Source of the DNA: Avena insularis
Taxonomy: Eukaryota; Streptophyta; Magnoliopsida; Poales; Poaceae
Direction: 5' to 3'
DNA length: 64,000 nt
NCBI GenBank assembly: GCA_023614405.1
Contig: CM042688.1
Location: 444,902,028 to 444,966,027, forward strand
Shown: positions 26,075 through 37,220 of the stretch, piece by piece
Numbering within the stretch: the first letter of the stretch is position 1
Layout: every line of letters begins with the position of its first letter
Position numbers and translations under genes: made by a program
Notes under the pieces: generated by a model
What the model was told of the DNA's origin: nothing
Seen by the model: the letters and a program-made list of their open reading frames with translations, nothing else
The model's database searches: none

Positions 26075-27956
26075 GTCATTGAAATGTGTGTTCTTCTCAC
26101 ATACCACCTATGGATCCACCAGTGTCATTGCATGTGTGTTCATTTCACTAACAACAACCAGAGTCATTGCATGTGTGTTCTTTTCACATACCACATATGG
26201 ATCCACCAGTGTCATTGAAATGTGTGTTCTCTATAGAGACCACACATGGATCCACCAGTGTCATTGCATGTGTGTTCTTTTTAGTAACAACCAGAGTCAT
26301 TTTGCATGTGTGTTCTTTTCACATACCACATATGGATCCACCAGTGTCATTGCATGTGTGTTCTTTTCACAATCCACCCATGGATCCACCAGTGTCATTG
26401 CATGTGTGTTCTTTTTAGTAACAAGCAGTCATTTTGCATGTGTGTTCTTTTCACATACCACCTATGGATCCACCAGTGTCATTGCATGTGTTTTGTTTTC
26501 ACAATCCACCCATGGATCCCACCAGTGTAATTTTGCATGTGTGTTCTTTTCAGTAACAACAACCAGAGTCATTTTGCATGTGTGTTCTCTTCACATACCA
26601 CCTATGGATCCACCAGTGTCATTGCATGTGTGTTCTCTTCACAATCCACCTATGGATCCACCAGTGTCATTGCATGTGTTCTTTTTAGTAACAACAACCA
26701 GTGTCATTGCATGTGTGCTCTCTTCATAGACCACACATGGATCCACCAGTGTCATTGCATGTGTGTTCTTTTTACTAACAACAAGAGTCATTGAAATGTG
26801 TGCTCTCTTCAGAGACCACACATGGATCCACTAGTGTCATTGCATGTGTGTTATTTTCACTAACAACCAGAGTCATTGCATGTGTGTTCTTTTCACATAC
26901 CACATATGGATCACCAGTGTCATTGCATGTGTGTTCTTTTCACAATCCACCCATGGATCCACCGGTGTCATTGCATGTGTGTTCTTTTTAGTAACAACCA
27001 GAGTCATTTTGCATGTGTGTTCTTTTCACATACCACCTATGGATCCACCAGTGTCATTGCATGTGTTTTCTTTTCACAATCCACCCATGGATCCCACCAG
27101 TGTCATTTTGCATGTGTGTTCTTTTTAGTAACAACAACCAGAGTCATTTTGCATGTGTGATCTCTTCACATACCACCTATGGATCCACCAGTGTCATTGC
27201 ATGTGTGTTCTTTTTAGTGACAACAACTAGAGTCATTGAAATATGTGTTCTTCTCACATACCACCTATGGATCCACCAGTGTCATTGCATGTGTGTTCAT
27301 TTCGAAATCCACCTATGGATCCACAAGTGTCATTGCATGTGTGTTCTTTTTAGTAACAACAACCAGAGTCATTTTTCATGTGTGTTCTTCTCACATACCA
27401 CCTATGGATCCACCTGTGTCATTGCATGTGTGTTCTTTTTAGTAACAACAACCAGTGTCATTGCATGTGTGTTCTCTTCAGAGACCACACATGGATCCAC
27501 CAGTGTCATTGCATGTGTGTTCTTTTAACTAACAACAACAAGAGTCATTGAAATGTGTGCTCTCTTCAGAGACCACACATGGATCCACCAATGGCATTGC
27601 ATGTGTGTTCTTTTCACTAACAACAACCAGAGTCATTGCATGTGTGTTCCTTTCACATACCACATATGGATCCACCAGTGTCATTGCATGTGTGCTCTTT
27701 TCACAATCCACCCATGGATCCACCAGTGTCATTGCATGTGTGTTCTTTTTAGTAACAACAACCAGAGTCATTTTGCATGTGTGTTCTTTTCACATACCAC
27801 CTATGGATCCACCAGTGTCATTGAAATGTGTATTATTTTCAACTACCACCCATGGATCCACCAGTGTCATTGCATGTGTGTTCTTTTTAGTAACAACAAC
27901 CAGAGTCATTTTGCATGTGTGATCTCTTCACATACCACCTATGGATCCACCAGTGA
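26075..27956 (+). repeat. HOR cycle of 1,882 bp: X12, Y7, Z
   Basis: This is a complete cycle like the first one in the window. X12 is at 26075-26259, Y7 at 27232-27328 (1,157 bp after X) and Z at 27817-27865 (585 bp after Y). The cycle ends abnormally: at about 27950-27957 an L is followed by only ga before the next gtcattgaaatg head, so nearly a whole S has been lost. Confidence 0.85.
27232..27328 (+). repeat. Module Y7
   Basis: The second monomer reads catttcgaaatcc. The preceding S has tagtgacaac. Z follows 585 bp downstream. Confidence 0.86.
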
Positions 27957-29883
27957 GTCATTGAAATGTGTGTTCTTCTCACATACCACCTATGGATCCA
28001 CCAGTGTCATTGCATGTGTGTTCATTTCACTAACAACAACCAGAGTCATTGCATGTGTGTTCTTTTCACATACCACATATGGATCCACCAGTGTGATTGA
28101 AATGTGTGTTCTCTCCAGAGACCGCACATGGATCCACCAGTGTCATTGCATGTGTGTTCTTTTTAGTAACAACCAGAGTCATTTTGCATGTGTGTTCTTT
28201 TCACATACCACATATGGATCCACCAGTGTCATTGCATGTGTGTTCTTTTCACAATCCACCCATGGATCCACCGGTGTCATTGCATGTGTGTTCTTTTTAT
28301 TAACAACCAGAGTCATTTTGCATGTGTGTTCTTTTCACATACCACCTATGGATCCACCAGTGTCATTGCATGTGTTTTGTCTTCACAATCCACCCATGGA
28401 TCCCACCAGTGTCATTTTGCATGTGTGTTCTTTTTAGTAACAACAACCAGAGTCATTTTGCATGTGTGTTCTCTTCACATACCACCTATGGATCCACCAG
28501 TGTCATTGCATGTGTGTTCTCTTCACAATCCACCTATGGATCCACCAGTGTCATTGCATGTGTGTTCTTTTTAGTAACAACAACCAGTGTCATTGCATGT
28601 GTGTTCTCTTCAGATACCACACATGGATCCACCAGTGTCATTGCATGTGTGTTCTTTTTTACTAACAACAACAAGAGACACTGAAATTTGTATAATCTTC
28701 AGAGACCACACATGGATCCACCAGTGTCATTGCATGTGTGTTCTTTTCACTAACAACCACAGAGTCATTGCATGTGTGTTCTTTTCACATACCACATATG
28801 GATCCACCAGTGTCATTGCATGTGTGTTCTTTTCACAATCCACCCATGGATCCACCAGTGTCATTGCATGTGTGTTCTTTTTAGTAACAACCAGAGTCAT
28901 TTTGCATGTGTGTTCTTTTCACATACCACCTATGGATCCACCAGTGTCATTGCATGTGTTTTCTTTTCACAATCCACCCATGGATCCCACCAGTGTCATT
29001 TTGCATGTGTGTTCTTTTTAGTAACAACAACCAGAGTCATTTTGCATGTGTGATCTCTTCACATACCACCTATGGATCCACCAGTGTCATTGCATGTGTG
29101 TTCTTTTTAGTAACAACAACTAGAGTCATTGAAATGTGTGTTCTTCTCACATACCACCTATGGATCCACCAGTGTCATTGCATGTGTGTTCATTTCAGAA
29201 TCCACCTATGGATCCACCAGTGTCATTGCATGTGTGTTCTTTTTAGTAACAACAACCAGTCATTTTGCATGTGTGTTCTTCTCACATACCACCTATGGAT
29301 CCACCAGTGTCATTGCATGTGTGTTCTTTTTAGTAACAACAACCAGTGTCATTGCATGTGTGTTCTCTTAAGAGATCACACATGGATCCACCAGTGTCAT
29401 TGCATGTGTGTTCTTTTAACTAATAACAACAAGAGTCATTGAAATGTGTGCTCTCTTCAGAGACCACACATGGATCCACCAATGTCATTGCATGTGTGTT
29501 CTTTTCACTAACAACAACTAGACTCATTGCATGTGTGTTCCTTTCACATACCACATATGGATCCACCAGTGTCATTGCATGTGTGTTCTTTTCACAATCC
29601 ACCCATGGATCCACCAGTGTCATTGCATGTGTGTTCTTTTTAGTAACAACAACCAGAGTCATTTTGCATGTGTGTTCTTTTCACATACCACCTATGGATC
29701 CACCAGTGTCATTGCATGTGTTTTCTTTTCACAATCCACCCATGGATCCACCAGTGTCATTGCATGTGTGTTCTTTTTAGTAACAACAACCAGAGTCATT
29801 TTGCATGTGTGATCTCTTCACATACCACCTATGGATCCACCAGTGTCATTGCATGTGTGTTCTTTTTAGTAACAACAACCAGA
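27957..29883 (+). repeat. HOR cycle of 1,927 bp with a Y-like pair
   Basis: X13 (27957-28141) has ctccagagaccgcac in its fourth monomer. Near 28670-28700 an L is unusually divergent (agagacactgaaatttg, tataatcttcag). A Y-like pair at 29125-29221 carries the gaaatgtg head and catttcagaatcc, ending ccaccagt, so it is intermediate between X and Y. Confidence 0.82.
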
Positions 29884-31270
29884 GTCATTGAAATGTGTGT
29901 TCTTCTCACATACCACCTATGGATCCACCAGTGTCATTGCATGTGTGTTCTTTTCACTAACAACAACTAGAGTCATTGCATGTGTGTTCTTTTCACATAC
30001 CACATATGGATCCACCAGTGTCACTGAAATGTGTGTTCTCTCACATACCACATATGGATCCGCCAGTGTCATTGCATGTCTGTTCTTTTTAGTAACAACA
30101 ACTGGAGTCATTTTGCATGTGTGTTCTTTTCACATACCACCTATGGATCCACCAGTGTCATTGCATGTGTGTTCTTTTCACAATCCACCCATGGATCCAC
30201 CAGTGTCATTGCATGTGTGTTCTTTTTAGTAACAACAAGCAGAGTCATTTTGCATGTGTGTTCTTTTCACATACCACCTATGGATCCACCAGTGTCATTG
30301 CATGTGTGTTCTTTTCACAATCCACCCATGGATCCACCAGTGTCATTGCATGTGTGTTCTTTTTAGTAACAACAACCAGAGTCATTTTGCATGTGTGTTC
30401 TCTTCACATACCACCTATGGATCCACCTGTGTCATTGCATGTGTGTTCTTTTTAGTAACAACAACAAGAGTCATTGAAATGTGTGCTCTCTTCAGAGACC
30501 ACACATGGATCCACCAGTGTCATTGCATGTGTGTTCTTTTCACTAACAACAACCAGAGTTATTGCATGTGTGTTCTTTTCACATACCACATATGGATCAC
30601 CAGTGTCATTGCATGTTTGTTCTTTTCACAATCCACCCATGGATCCACTATTGTCATTGCATGTGTGTTCTTTTTAGTAACAACTAGAGTCATTTTGCAT
30701 GTGTGTTCTTTTCACATACCATCTATGGATCCACTAGTGTCATTGCATGTGTGTTCTTTTCAACTACCACCCATGGATCCACCAGTGTCATTGCATGTGT
30801 GTTCTTTTGAGAAACAACAACCAGAGTCTTTTTGCATGTGTGTTCTCTTCACATACCACCTATGGATCCACCAGTGTCATTGCATGTGTGTTCTTTTTAG
30901 TAACAACTAGAGTCATTTTGCATGTGTGTTCTTTTCACATACCACCTATGGATCCACCAGTGTCATTGCATGTGTTTTCTTTTCACAATCCACCCATGGA
31001 TCCACCAGTGTCATTGCATGTGTGTTCTTTTTAGTAACAACAACCAGAGTCATTTTGCATGTGTGTTCTCTTCACATACCACCTATGGATCCACCAGTGT
31101 CATTGCATGTGTGTTCTCTTCACAATCCACCTATGGATCCACCAGTGTCATTGCATGTGTTCTTTTTAGTAACAACAACCAGTGTCATTGCATGTGTGCT
31201 CTCTTCAGCGACCACACATGGATCCACCAGTGTCATTGCATGTGTGTTCTTTTTACTAACAACAACAAGA

Positions 31271-31857
31271 GTCATTGAAATGTGTGCTCTCTTCAGAGAC
31301 CACACATGGATCCACCGGTGTCATTGCATGTGTGTTCTTTGTATTAACAACGAGAGTCATTTTGCATGTGTGTTCTTTTCTCATACCACCTATGGATCCA
31401 CCAGTGTCATTGCATGTGTTTTGTTTTCACAATCCACCCATGGATCCCACCAGTGTAATTTTGCATGTGTGTTCTTTTCAGTAACAACAACCAGAGTCAT
31501 TTTGCATGTGTGTTCTCTTCACATACCACCTATGGATCACCAGGGTCATTGCATGTGTGTTCTTTTCACAATCCACCCATGGATCCACCGGTGTCATTGC
31601 ATGTGTGTTCTTTTTATTAACAACCAGAGTCATTTTGCATGTGTGTTCTTTTCACATACCACCTATGGATCCACCAGTGTCATTGCATGTGTTTTCTTTT
31701 CACAATCCACCCATGGATCCCACCAGTGTCATTTTGCATGTGTGTTCTTTTTAGTAACAACAACCAGAGTCATTTTGCATGTGTGATCTCTTCACATACC
31801 ACCTATGGATCCACCAGTGTCATTGCATGTGTGTTCTTTTTAGTAACAACAACTAGA
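31271..31857 (+). repeat. Block K, copy 4
   Basis: Followed by Y8. This copy shows no private damage that I could see and is the best representative of the block. It keeps ccaccggt, ttgtattaacaacg, gtaattttgc and ggatcaccagggtc in order. Confidence 0.85.
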
Positions 31858-31954
31858 GTCATTGAAATATGTGTTCTTCTCACATACCACCTATGGATCC
31901 ACCAGTGTCATTGCATGTGTGTTCATTTCGTAATCCACCTATGGATCCACAAGT
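31858..31954 (+). repeat. Module Y8
   Basis: Standard Y, except that the next head is atcatt rather than gtcatt. Two Z-type monomers follow, 585 and 812 bp downstream. Confidence 0.86.
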
Positions 31955-33067
31955 ATCATTGCATGTGTGTTCTTTTTAGTAACAACAACCTGAGTCATTT
32001 TTCATGTGTGTTCTTCTCACATACCACCTATGGATCCACCTGTGTCATTGCATGTGTGTTCTTTTTAGTAACAACAACCAGTGTCATTGCATGTGTGTTC
32101 TCTTCAGAGACCACACATGGATCCACCAGTGTCATTGCATGTGTGTTCTTTTAACTAACAACAACAAGAGTCATTGAAATGTGTGCTCTCTTTAGAGACC
32201 ACACATGGATCCACCAATGTCATTGCATGTGTGTTCTTTTCACTAACAACAACCAGAGTCATTGCATGTGTGTTCCTTTCACATACCACATATGGATCCA
32301 CCAGTGTCATTGCATGTGTGCTCTTTTCACAATCCACCCATGGATCCACCAGTGTCATTGCATGTGTGTTCTTTTTAGTAACAACAACCAGAGTCATTTT
32401 GCATGTGTGTTCTTTTCACATACCACCTATGGATCCACCAGTGTCATTGAAATGTGTATTATTTTCAACTACCACCCATGGATCCACCAGTGTCATTGCA
32501 TGTGTGTTCTTTTTAGTAACAACAACCAGAGTCATTTTGCATGTGTGATCTCTTCACATACCACCTATGGATCCACCAGTGTCATTGCATGTGTGTTCTT
32601 TTTAGTAACAACAACCAGAGTCATTTTGCATGTGTGTTCTTTTCACATACCACCTATGGATCCACCAGTGTCATTGAAATGTGTATTATTTTCACATACC
32701 ACCCATGGATCCACCAGTGTCATTGCATGTGTGTTCTTTTTAGTAACAACAACCAGAGTCATTTTGCATGTGTGATCTCTTCACATACCACCTATGGATC
32801 CACCAGTGTCATTGCATGTGTGTTCTTTTTAGTAACAACAACCAGAGTCATTGAAATGTGTGTTCTTCTCACATACCACCTATGGATCCACCAGTGTCAT
32901 TGCATGTGTGTTCATTTCACTAACAACAACAAGAGTCATTGCATGTGTGTTCTTTTCACATACCACATATGGATCCACCAGTGTGATTGAAATGTGTGTT
33001 CTCTATAGAGACCACACATGGATCCACCAGTGTCATTGCATGTGTGTTCTTTTTAGTAACAACCAGA

Positions 33068-34108
33068 GTCATTTTGCATGTGTTTTCTTTTCACATACCA
33101 CATATGGATCCACCAGTGTCATTGCATGTGTGTTCTTTTCACAATCCACCCATGGATCCATCGGTGTCATTGCATGTGTGTTCTTTGTATTAACAACGAG
33201 AGTCATTTTGCATGTGTGTTCTTTTCTCAGACCACGTATGGATCCACCAGTGTCATTGCATGTGTTTTGTCTTCACAATCCACCCATGGATCCCACCAGT
33301 GTAATTTTGCATGTGTGTTCTTTTCAGTAACAACAACCAGAGTCATTTTGCATGTGTGTTCTCTTCACATACCACCTATGGATCCACCAGTGTCATTGCA
33401 TGTGTGTTCTCTTCACAATCCACCTATGGATCCACCAGTGTCATTGCATGTTTTCTTTTTAGTAACAACAACCAGTGTCATTGTATGTGTGCTCTCTTTA
33501 GAGACCACACATGGATCCACCAGTGTCATTGCATGTGTGTTCTTTTTACTAACAGCAACAAGAGTCATTGAAATGTGTGCTCTCTTCAGAGACCACACAT
33601 GGATCCACAAGTGTCATTGCATGTGTGTTCTTTTCACTAACAACAACCAGAGTCATTGCATGTGTGTTCTTTTCACATATCACGTATGGATCACCAGTGT
33701 CATTGCATGTGTGTGGTCTTTTCACAATCCACCCATGGATCCACCAGTGTCATTGCATGTGTGTTCTTTTTAGTAACACCCAGAGTCATTTTGCATGTGT
33801 GTTCTTTTCACATACCACCTATGGATCCACCAGTGTCATTGCATGTGTGTTCTTTTCACAATCCACCCATGGATCCACCAGTGTCATTGCATGTGTGTTC
33901 TTTTTAGTAACAACCAGAGTCATTTTGCATGTGTGTTCTTTTCACATACCACCTATGGATCCACCAGTGTCATTGCATGTGTTTTCTTTTCACAATCCAC
34001 CCATGGATCCCACCAGTGTCATTTTTCATGTGTGTTATTTTTAGTAACAACAACCAGAGTCATTTTGCATGTGTGATCTCTTCACATACCACCTATGGAT
34101 CCACCAGT
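33068..34108 (+). repeat. Block Q, copy 3 (one phrase longer)
   Basis: Collinear with copy 1 at offset 32851, then 32985. The difference of 134 is exactly one L-L-S phrase (50+48+36), inserted at about 33790-33925. Private changes include gttttcttttcac near 33085, gtatgtgtgct near 33485, and aacacccag near 33776. Confidence 0.86.
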
Positions 34109-34592
34109 GTCATTGCATGTGTTTTCTCTTCACAATCCACCTATGGATCCACCAGTGTCATTGCATGTGTGTTCTTTTTAGTAACAACAACCAGTGTCAT
34201 TGCATGTGTGTTCTCTTTAGAGACCACACATGGATCCACCGGTGTCATTGCATGTGTGTTCTTTTTACTAACAACAACAAGAGTCATTGAAATGTGTGCT
34301 CTCTTCAGAGACCACACATGGATCCACCAGTGTCATTGCATGTGTGTTCTTTTCACTAACAACAACTATTGTCATTGCATGTGTGTTCTTTTCACTAACA
34401 GCAACCAGTCATTGCATGTGTGTTCTTTTCACATACCACCTATGGATCCACCAGTGTCATTGCATGTGTGTTCTTTTCACAATCCACCCATGGATCCACC
34501 AGTGTCATTGCATGTGTGTTCTTTTTAGTAACAACAACCAGAGTCATTTTGCATGTGTGTTCTTTTCACATACCACCTATGGATCCACCAGT

Positions 34593-34640
34593 GTCATTGC
34601 ATGTGTGTTCTTTTCACAATCCACCCATGGATCCACCAGT
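34593..34640 (+). repeat. Long monomer L, consensus form (48 bp)
   Basis: The head gtcattgcatgtgtgttc is followed by a tail of about 30 bases holding GGATCC and ending ccaccagt. Main tail classes across the array are cacataccacctatgg, cacataccacatatgg (this one adds an NdeI site, CATATG), cacaatccacccatgg, cacaatccacctatgg and cagagaccacacatgg. The heads gcatg, ttgcatg, gaaatg and gaaatatg mark position in the higher-order unit. A frequent 49-bp form has an extra C (ggatcccacc) and is usually followed by an S with the two-T head. Confidence 0.95.
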
Positions 34641-34679
34641 GTCATTGCATGTGTGTTCTTTTTAGTAACAACAACCAGA
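34641..34679 (+). repeat. Short monomer S, consensus form (39 bp)
   Basis: S shares the 18-base head with L, then reads tttttagtaacaacaaccaga. Aligned to L it lacks nine bases (ctatggatc), so it has no BamHI site. Variants that mark position include agtaac, actaac, attaac and cagtaac cores, a catttcactaac form in module X, and 36-bp forms with AAC once less. Most S monomers end in aga, after which the next head usually has the two extra T or the gaaatg form; an agt ending is followed by a plain head. Confidence 0.93.
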
Positions 34680-34729
34680 GTCATTTTGCATGTGTGTTCT
34701 CTTCACATACCACCTATGGATCCACCAGT

Positions 34730-37220
34730 GTCATTGCATGTGTGTTCTTTTCACATACCACATATGGATCCACCAGTGTGATTGAAATGTGTGTTCTCTA
34801 CAGAGACCACACATGGATCCACCAGTGTCATTGCATGTGTGTTCTTTTTAGTAACAACCAGAGTCATTTTGCATGTGTGTTCTTTTCACATACCACCTAT
34901 GGATCCACCAGTGTCATTGCATGTGTGTTCTTTTCACAATCCACCCATGGATCCACCAGTGTCATTGCATGTGTGTTCTTTTTAGTAACAACAACCAGAG
35001 TCATTTTGCATGTGTGTTCTTTTCACATACCACCTATGGATCCACCAGTGTCATTGCATGTGTGTTCTTTTCACAATCCACCCATGGATCCCACCAGTGT
35101 CATTTTGCATGTGTGTTCTTTTTAGTAACAACAACCAGTCATTTTGCATGTGTGTTCTCTTCACATACCACCTATGGATCCACCAGTGTCATTGCATGTG
35201 TGTTCTCTTCACAATCCACCTATGGATCCACCAGTGTCATTGCATGTGTTCTTTTTAGTAACAACAACCAGTGTCATTTTGCATGTGTGTTCTTCTCACA
35301 TACCACCTATGGATCCACCAGTGTCATTGCATGTGTGTTCTTTTTAGTAACAACAACAAGAGTCATTGAAATGTGTCCTCTCCTTAAAGACCAAACATGG
35401 ATCCACCAGTGTCATTGCATGTGTGTTCTTTTCACTAACAACCAGAGTCATTGCATGTGTGTTCTTTTCACATACCACATATGGATCCACCAGTGTCATT
35501 GCATGTGTGTTCTTTTCACAATCCACCCATGGATCCACCAGTGTCATTGCATGTGTGTTCTTTTTAGTAACAACAACCAGTCATTTTGCATGTGTGTTCT
35601 TTTCACATACCACATATGGATCCACCAGTGTCATTGCATGTGTGTTCTTTTCACAATCCACTCATGGATCCACTGGTGTCATTGCATGTGTGTTCTTTGT
35701 ATTAACAACGAGAGTCATTTTGCATGTGTGTTCTTTTCTCAGACCACCTATGGATCCACCAGTGTCATTGCATGTGTTTTGTCTTCACAATCCACCCATG
35801 GATCCCACCAGTGTAATTTTGCATGTGTGTTCTTTTCAGTAACAACAACCAGAGTCATTTTGCATGTGTGTTCTCTTCACATACCACCTATGGATCCACC
35901 AGTGTCATTGCATGTGTGTTCTCTTCACAATCCACCTATGGATCCACCAGTGTCATTGCATGTGTGTTCGTTTTAGTAACAACCAGTGTCATTGCATGTG
36001 TGTTCTCTTTAGAGACCACACATGGATCCACCAGTGTCATTGCATGTGTGTTCTTTTTACTAACAACAACAAGAGTCATTGAAATGTGTGCTCTCTTCAG
36101 AGACCACACATGGATCCACAAGTGTCATTGCATGTGTGTTCTTTTCACTAACAACAACTATTGTCATTGCATGTGTGTTCTTTTCACTAACAACAACTAT
36201 TGTCATTGCATGTGTGTTCTTTTCACATATCACGTATGGATCACCAGTGTCATTGGATGTGTGTGGTCTTTTCACAATCCACCCATGGATCCACCAGTGT
36301 TATTGCATGTGTGTTCTTTTTAGTAACAACCAGAGTCATTTTGCATGTGTGTTCTTTTCACATACCACCTATGGATCCACCAGTGTCATTGCATGTGTGT
36401 TCTTTTCACAATCCACCCATGGATCCACCAGTGTCATTGCATGTGTGTTCTTTTTAGTAACAACAACCAGAGTCATTTTGCATGTGTGTTCTCTTCACAT
36501 ACCACCTATGGATCCACCTGTGTCATTGCATGTGTGTTCTTTTTAGTAACAACAACCGAGTCATTGCATGTGTGTTCTTTTACATACCACCTATGGATCC
36601 ACAGTGTCATTGAAATGTGTTCTTTTCAACTACCACACATGGATCCACCAGTGTCATTGCATGTGTGTTCTTTTTAGTAACAACCAGAGTCATTTTGCAT
36701 GTGTGTTCTTTTCACATACCACATATGGATCCGCCAGTGTCATTGCATGTGTGTTCTTTTCACAATCCACCCATGGATCCACCAGTGTCATTGCATGTGT
36801 GTTCTTTTTACTAACAACAGCAAGAGTCATTTTGCATGTGTGTTCTTTCACATACCACCTATGGATCCACCAGTGTCATTGCATGTGTGTTTTGTCTTCA
36901 CAATCCACCCATGGATCCCACAGTGTCATTGCATGTGTGTTCTTTTTAGTAACAACAACAGAGTCATTTTGCATGTGTGTTCTTCACATACCACCTATGG
37001 ATCCACCAGTGTCATTGCATGTGTGTTCTCTTCACAATCCACCTATGGATCCACCAGTGTCATTCCATGTGTGTTCTTTTTAGTAACAACGACCGGTGCC
37101 ATTGCATGTGTGTTCTTTTTTGTAACAACAACCAGTGTCATTGCATGTGTGTTCCCTTCAGAGACCACACATGGATCCACCAGTGTCATTGCATGTGTGT
37201 TCTTTTTACTAACAACAAGA
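34730..37220 (+). repeat. HOR cycle of 2,491 bp with partial X and block Q copy 4
   Basis: Only the last two monomers of X remain (34730-34826), preceded by another L, giving three L in a row. Block Q copy 4 is at 35580-36471. The stretch 36540-37000 has several small losses (accgagtc, ttttacatacc, ggatccacagtg). A pair of adjacent S at about 37060-37137 is divergent (aacgaccggtgcc, then ttttttgtaac). Confidence 0.8.
35580..36471 (+). repeat. Block Q, copy 4 (with duplicated S)
   Basis: Collinear with copy 1 at offset about 35363. An S ending actatt is duplicated in tandem at about 36122-36200, adding 39 bp. Other changes are ccactcatgg with ccactggtg near 35660, gttcgttttag near 35970, and gtcattggatg near 36250. 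Confidence 0.83.

Larger units (their letters stand above)
29884..32846 (+). repeat. HOR cycle of 2,963 bp: X-like, block K copy 4, Y8, two Z
   Basis: The X-like module at 29884-30067 uses ttcttttcactaac in its S; its fourth monomer reads gtcactgaaatg with ctctcacatacc and ends ggatccgcc. Block K copy 4 is at 31271-31857, Y8 at 31858-31954, Z at 32443-32491 and a second Z-like L (ttttcacatacc) at 32670. The second Z lies 177 bp before the next X. Confidence 0.84.
34543..34679 (+). repeat. Exemplar L-L-S phrase (137 bp)
   Basis: This is a clean example of the basic phrase. 34543-34592 is an L monomer with the two-T head (50 bp), 34593-34640 is a plain L of 48 bp with the cacaatccacccatgg tail, and 34641-34679 is an S of 39 bp. 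Both L monomers carry GGATCC inside the 8-base palindrome tggatcca. Phrases with the 36-bp S (one AAC fewer) are 134 bp. Most of the window is a run of such phrases and of L-S dimers. Confidence 0.95.
32847..34729 (+). repeat. HOR cycle of 1,883 bp: X14 and block Q copy 3
   Basis: X14 (32847-33031) and block Q copy 3 (33068-34108) repeat the first 1.1 kb of the window at an offset of 32851, rising to 32985 after one added 134-bp phrase near 33790-33925. Q runs into an unrelated L (ttttctcttcacaatcc) at 34109 rather than into Y. Two S monomers are adjacent at about 34338-34410 (actattgtc between them). Confidence 0.85.

Noticed and set aside
34873..35976. Open reading frame of 367 codons rich in Cys, His and aromatic residues
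   Set aside because: It is a translation of ordinary satellite phrases. The same peptide units appear in all three forward frames across the window, frames are broken by the two-T heads and small indels, and no promoter, splice or conserved-domain signal is visible.
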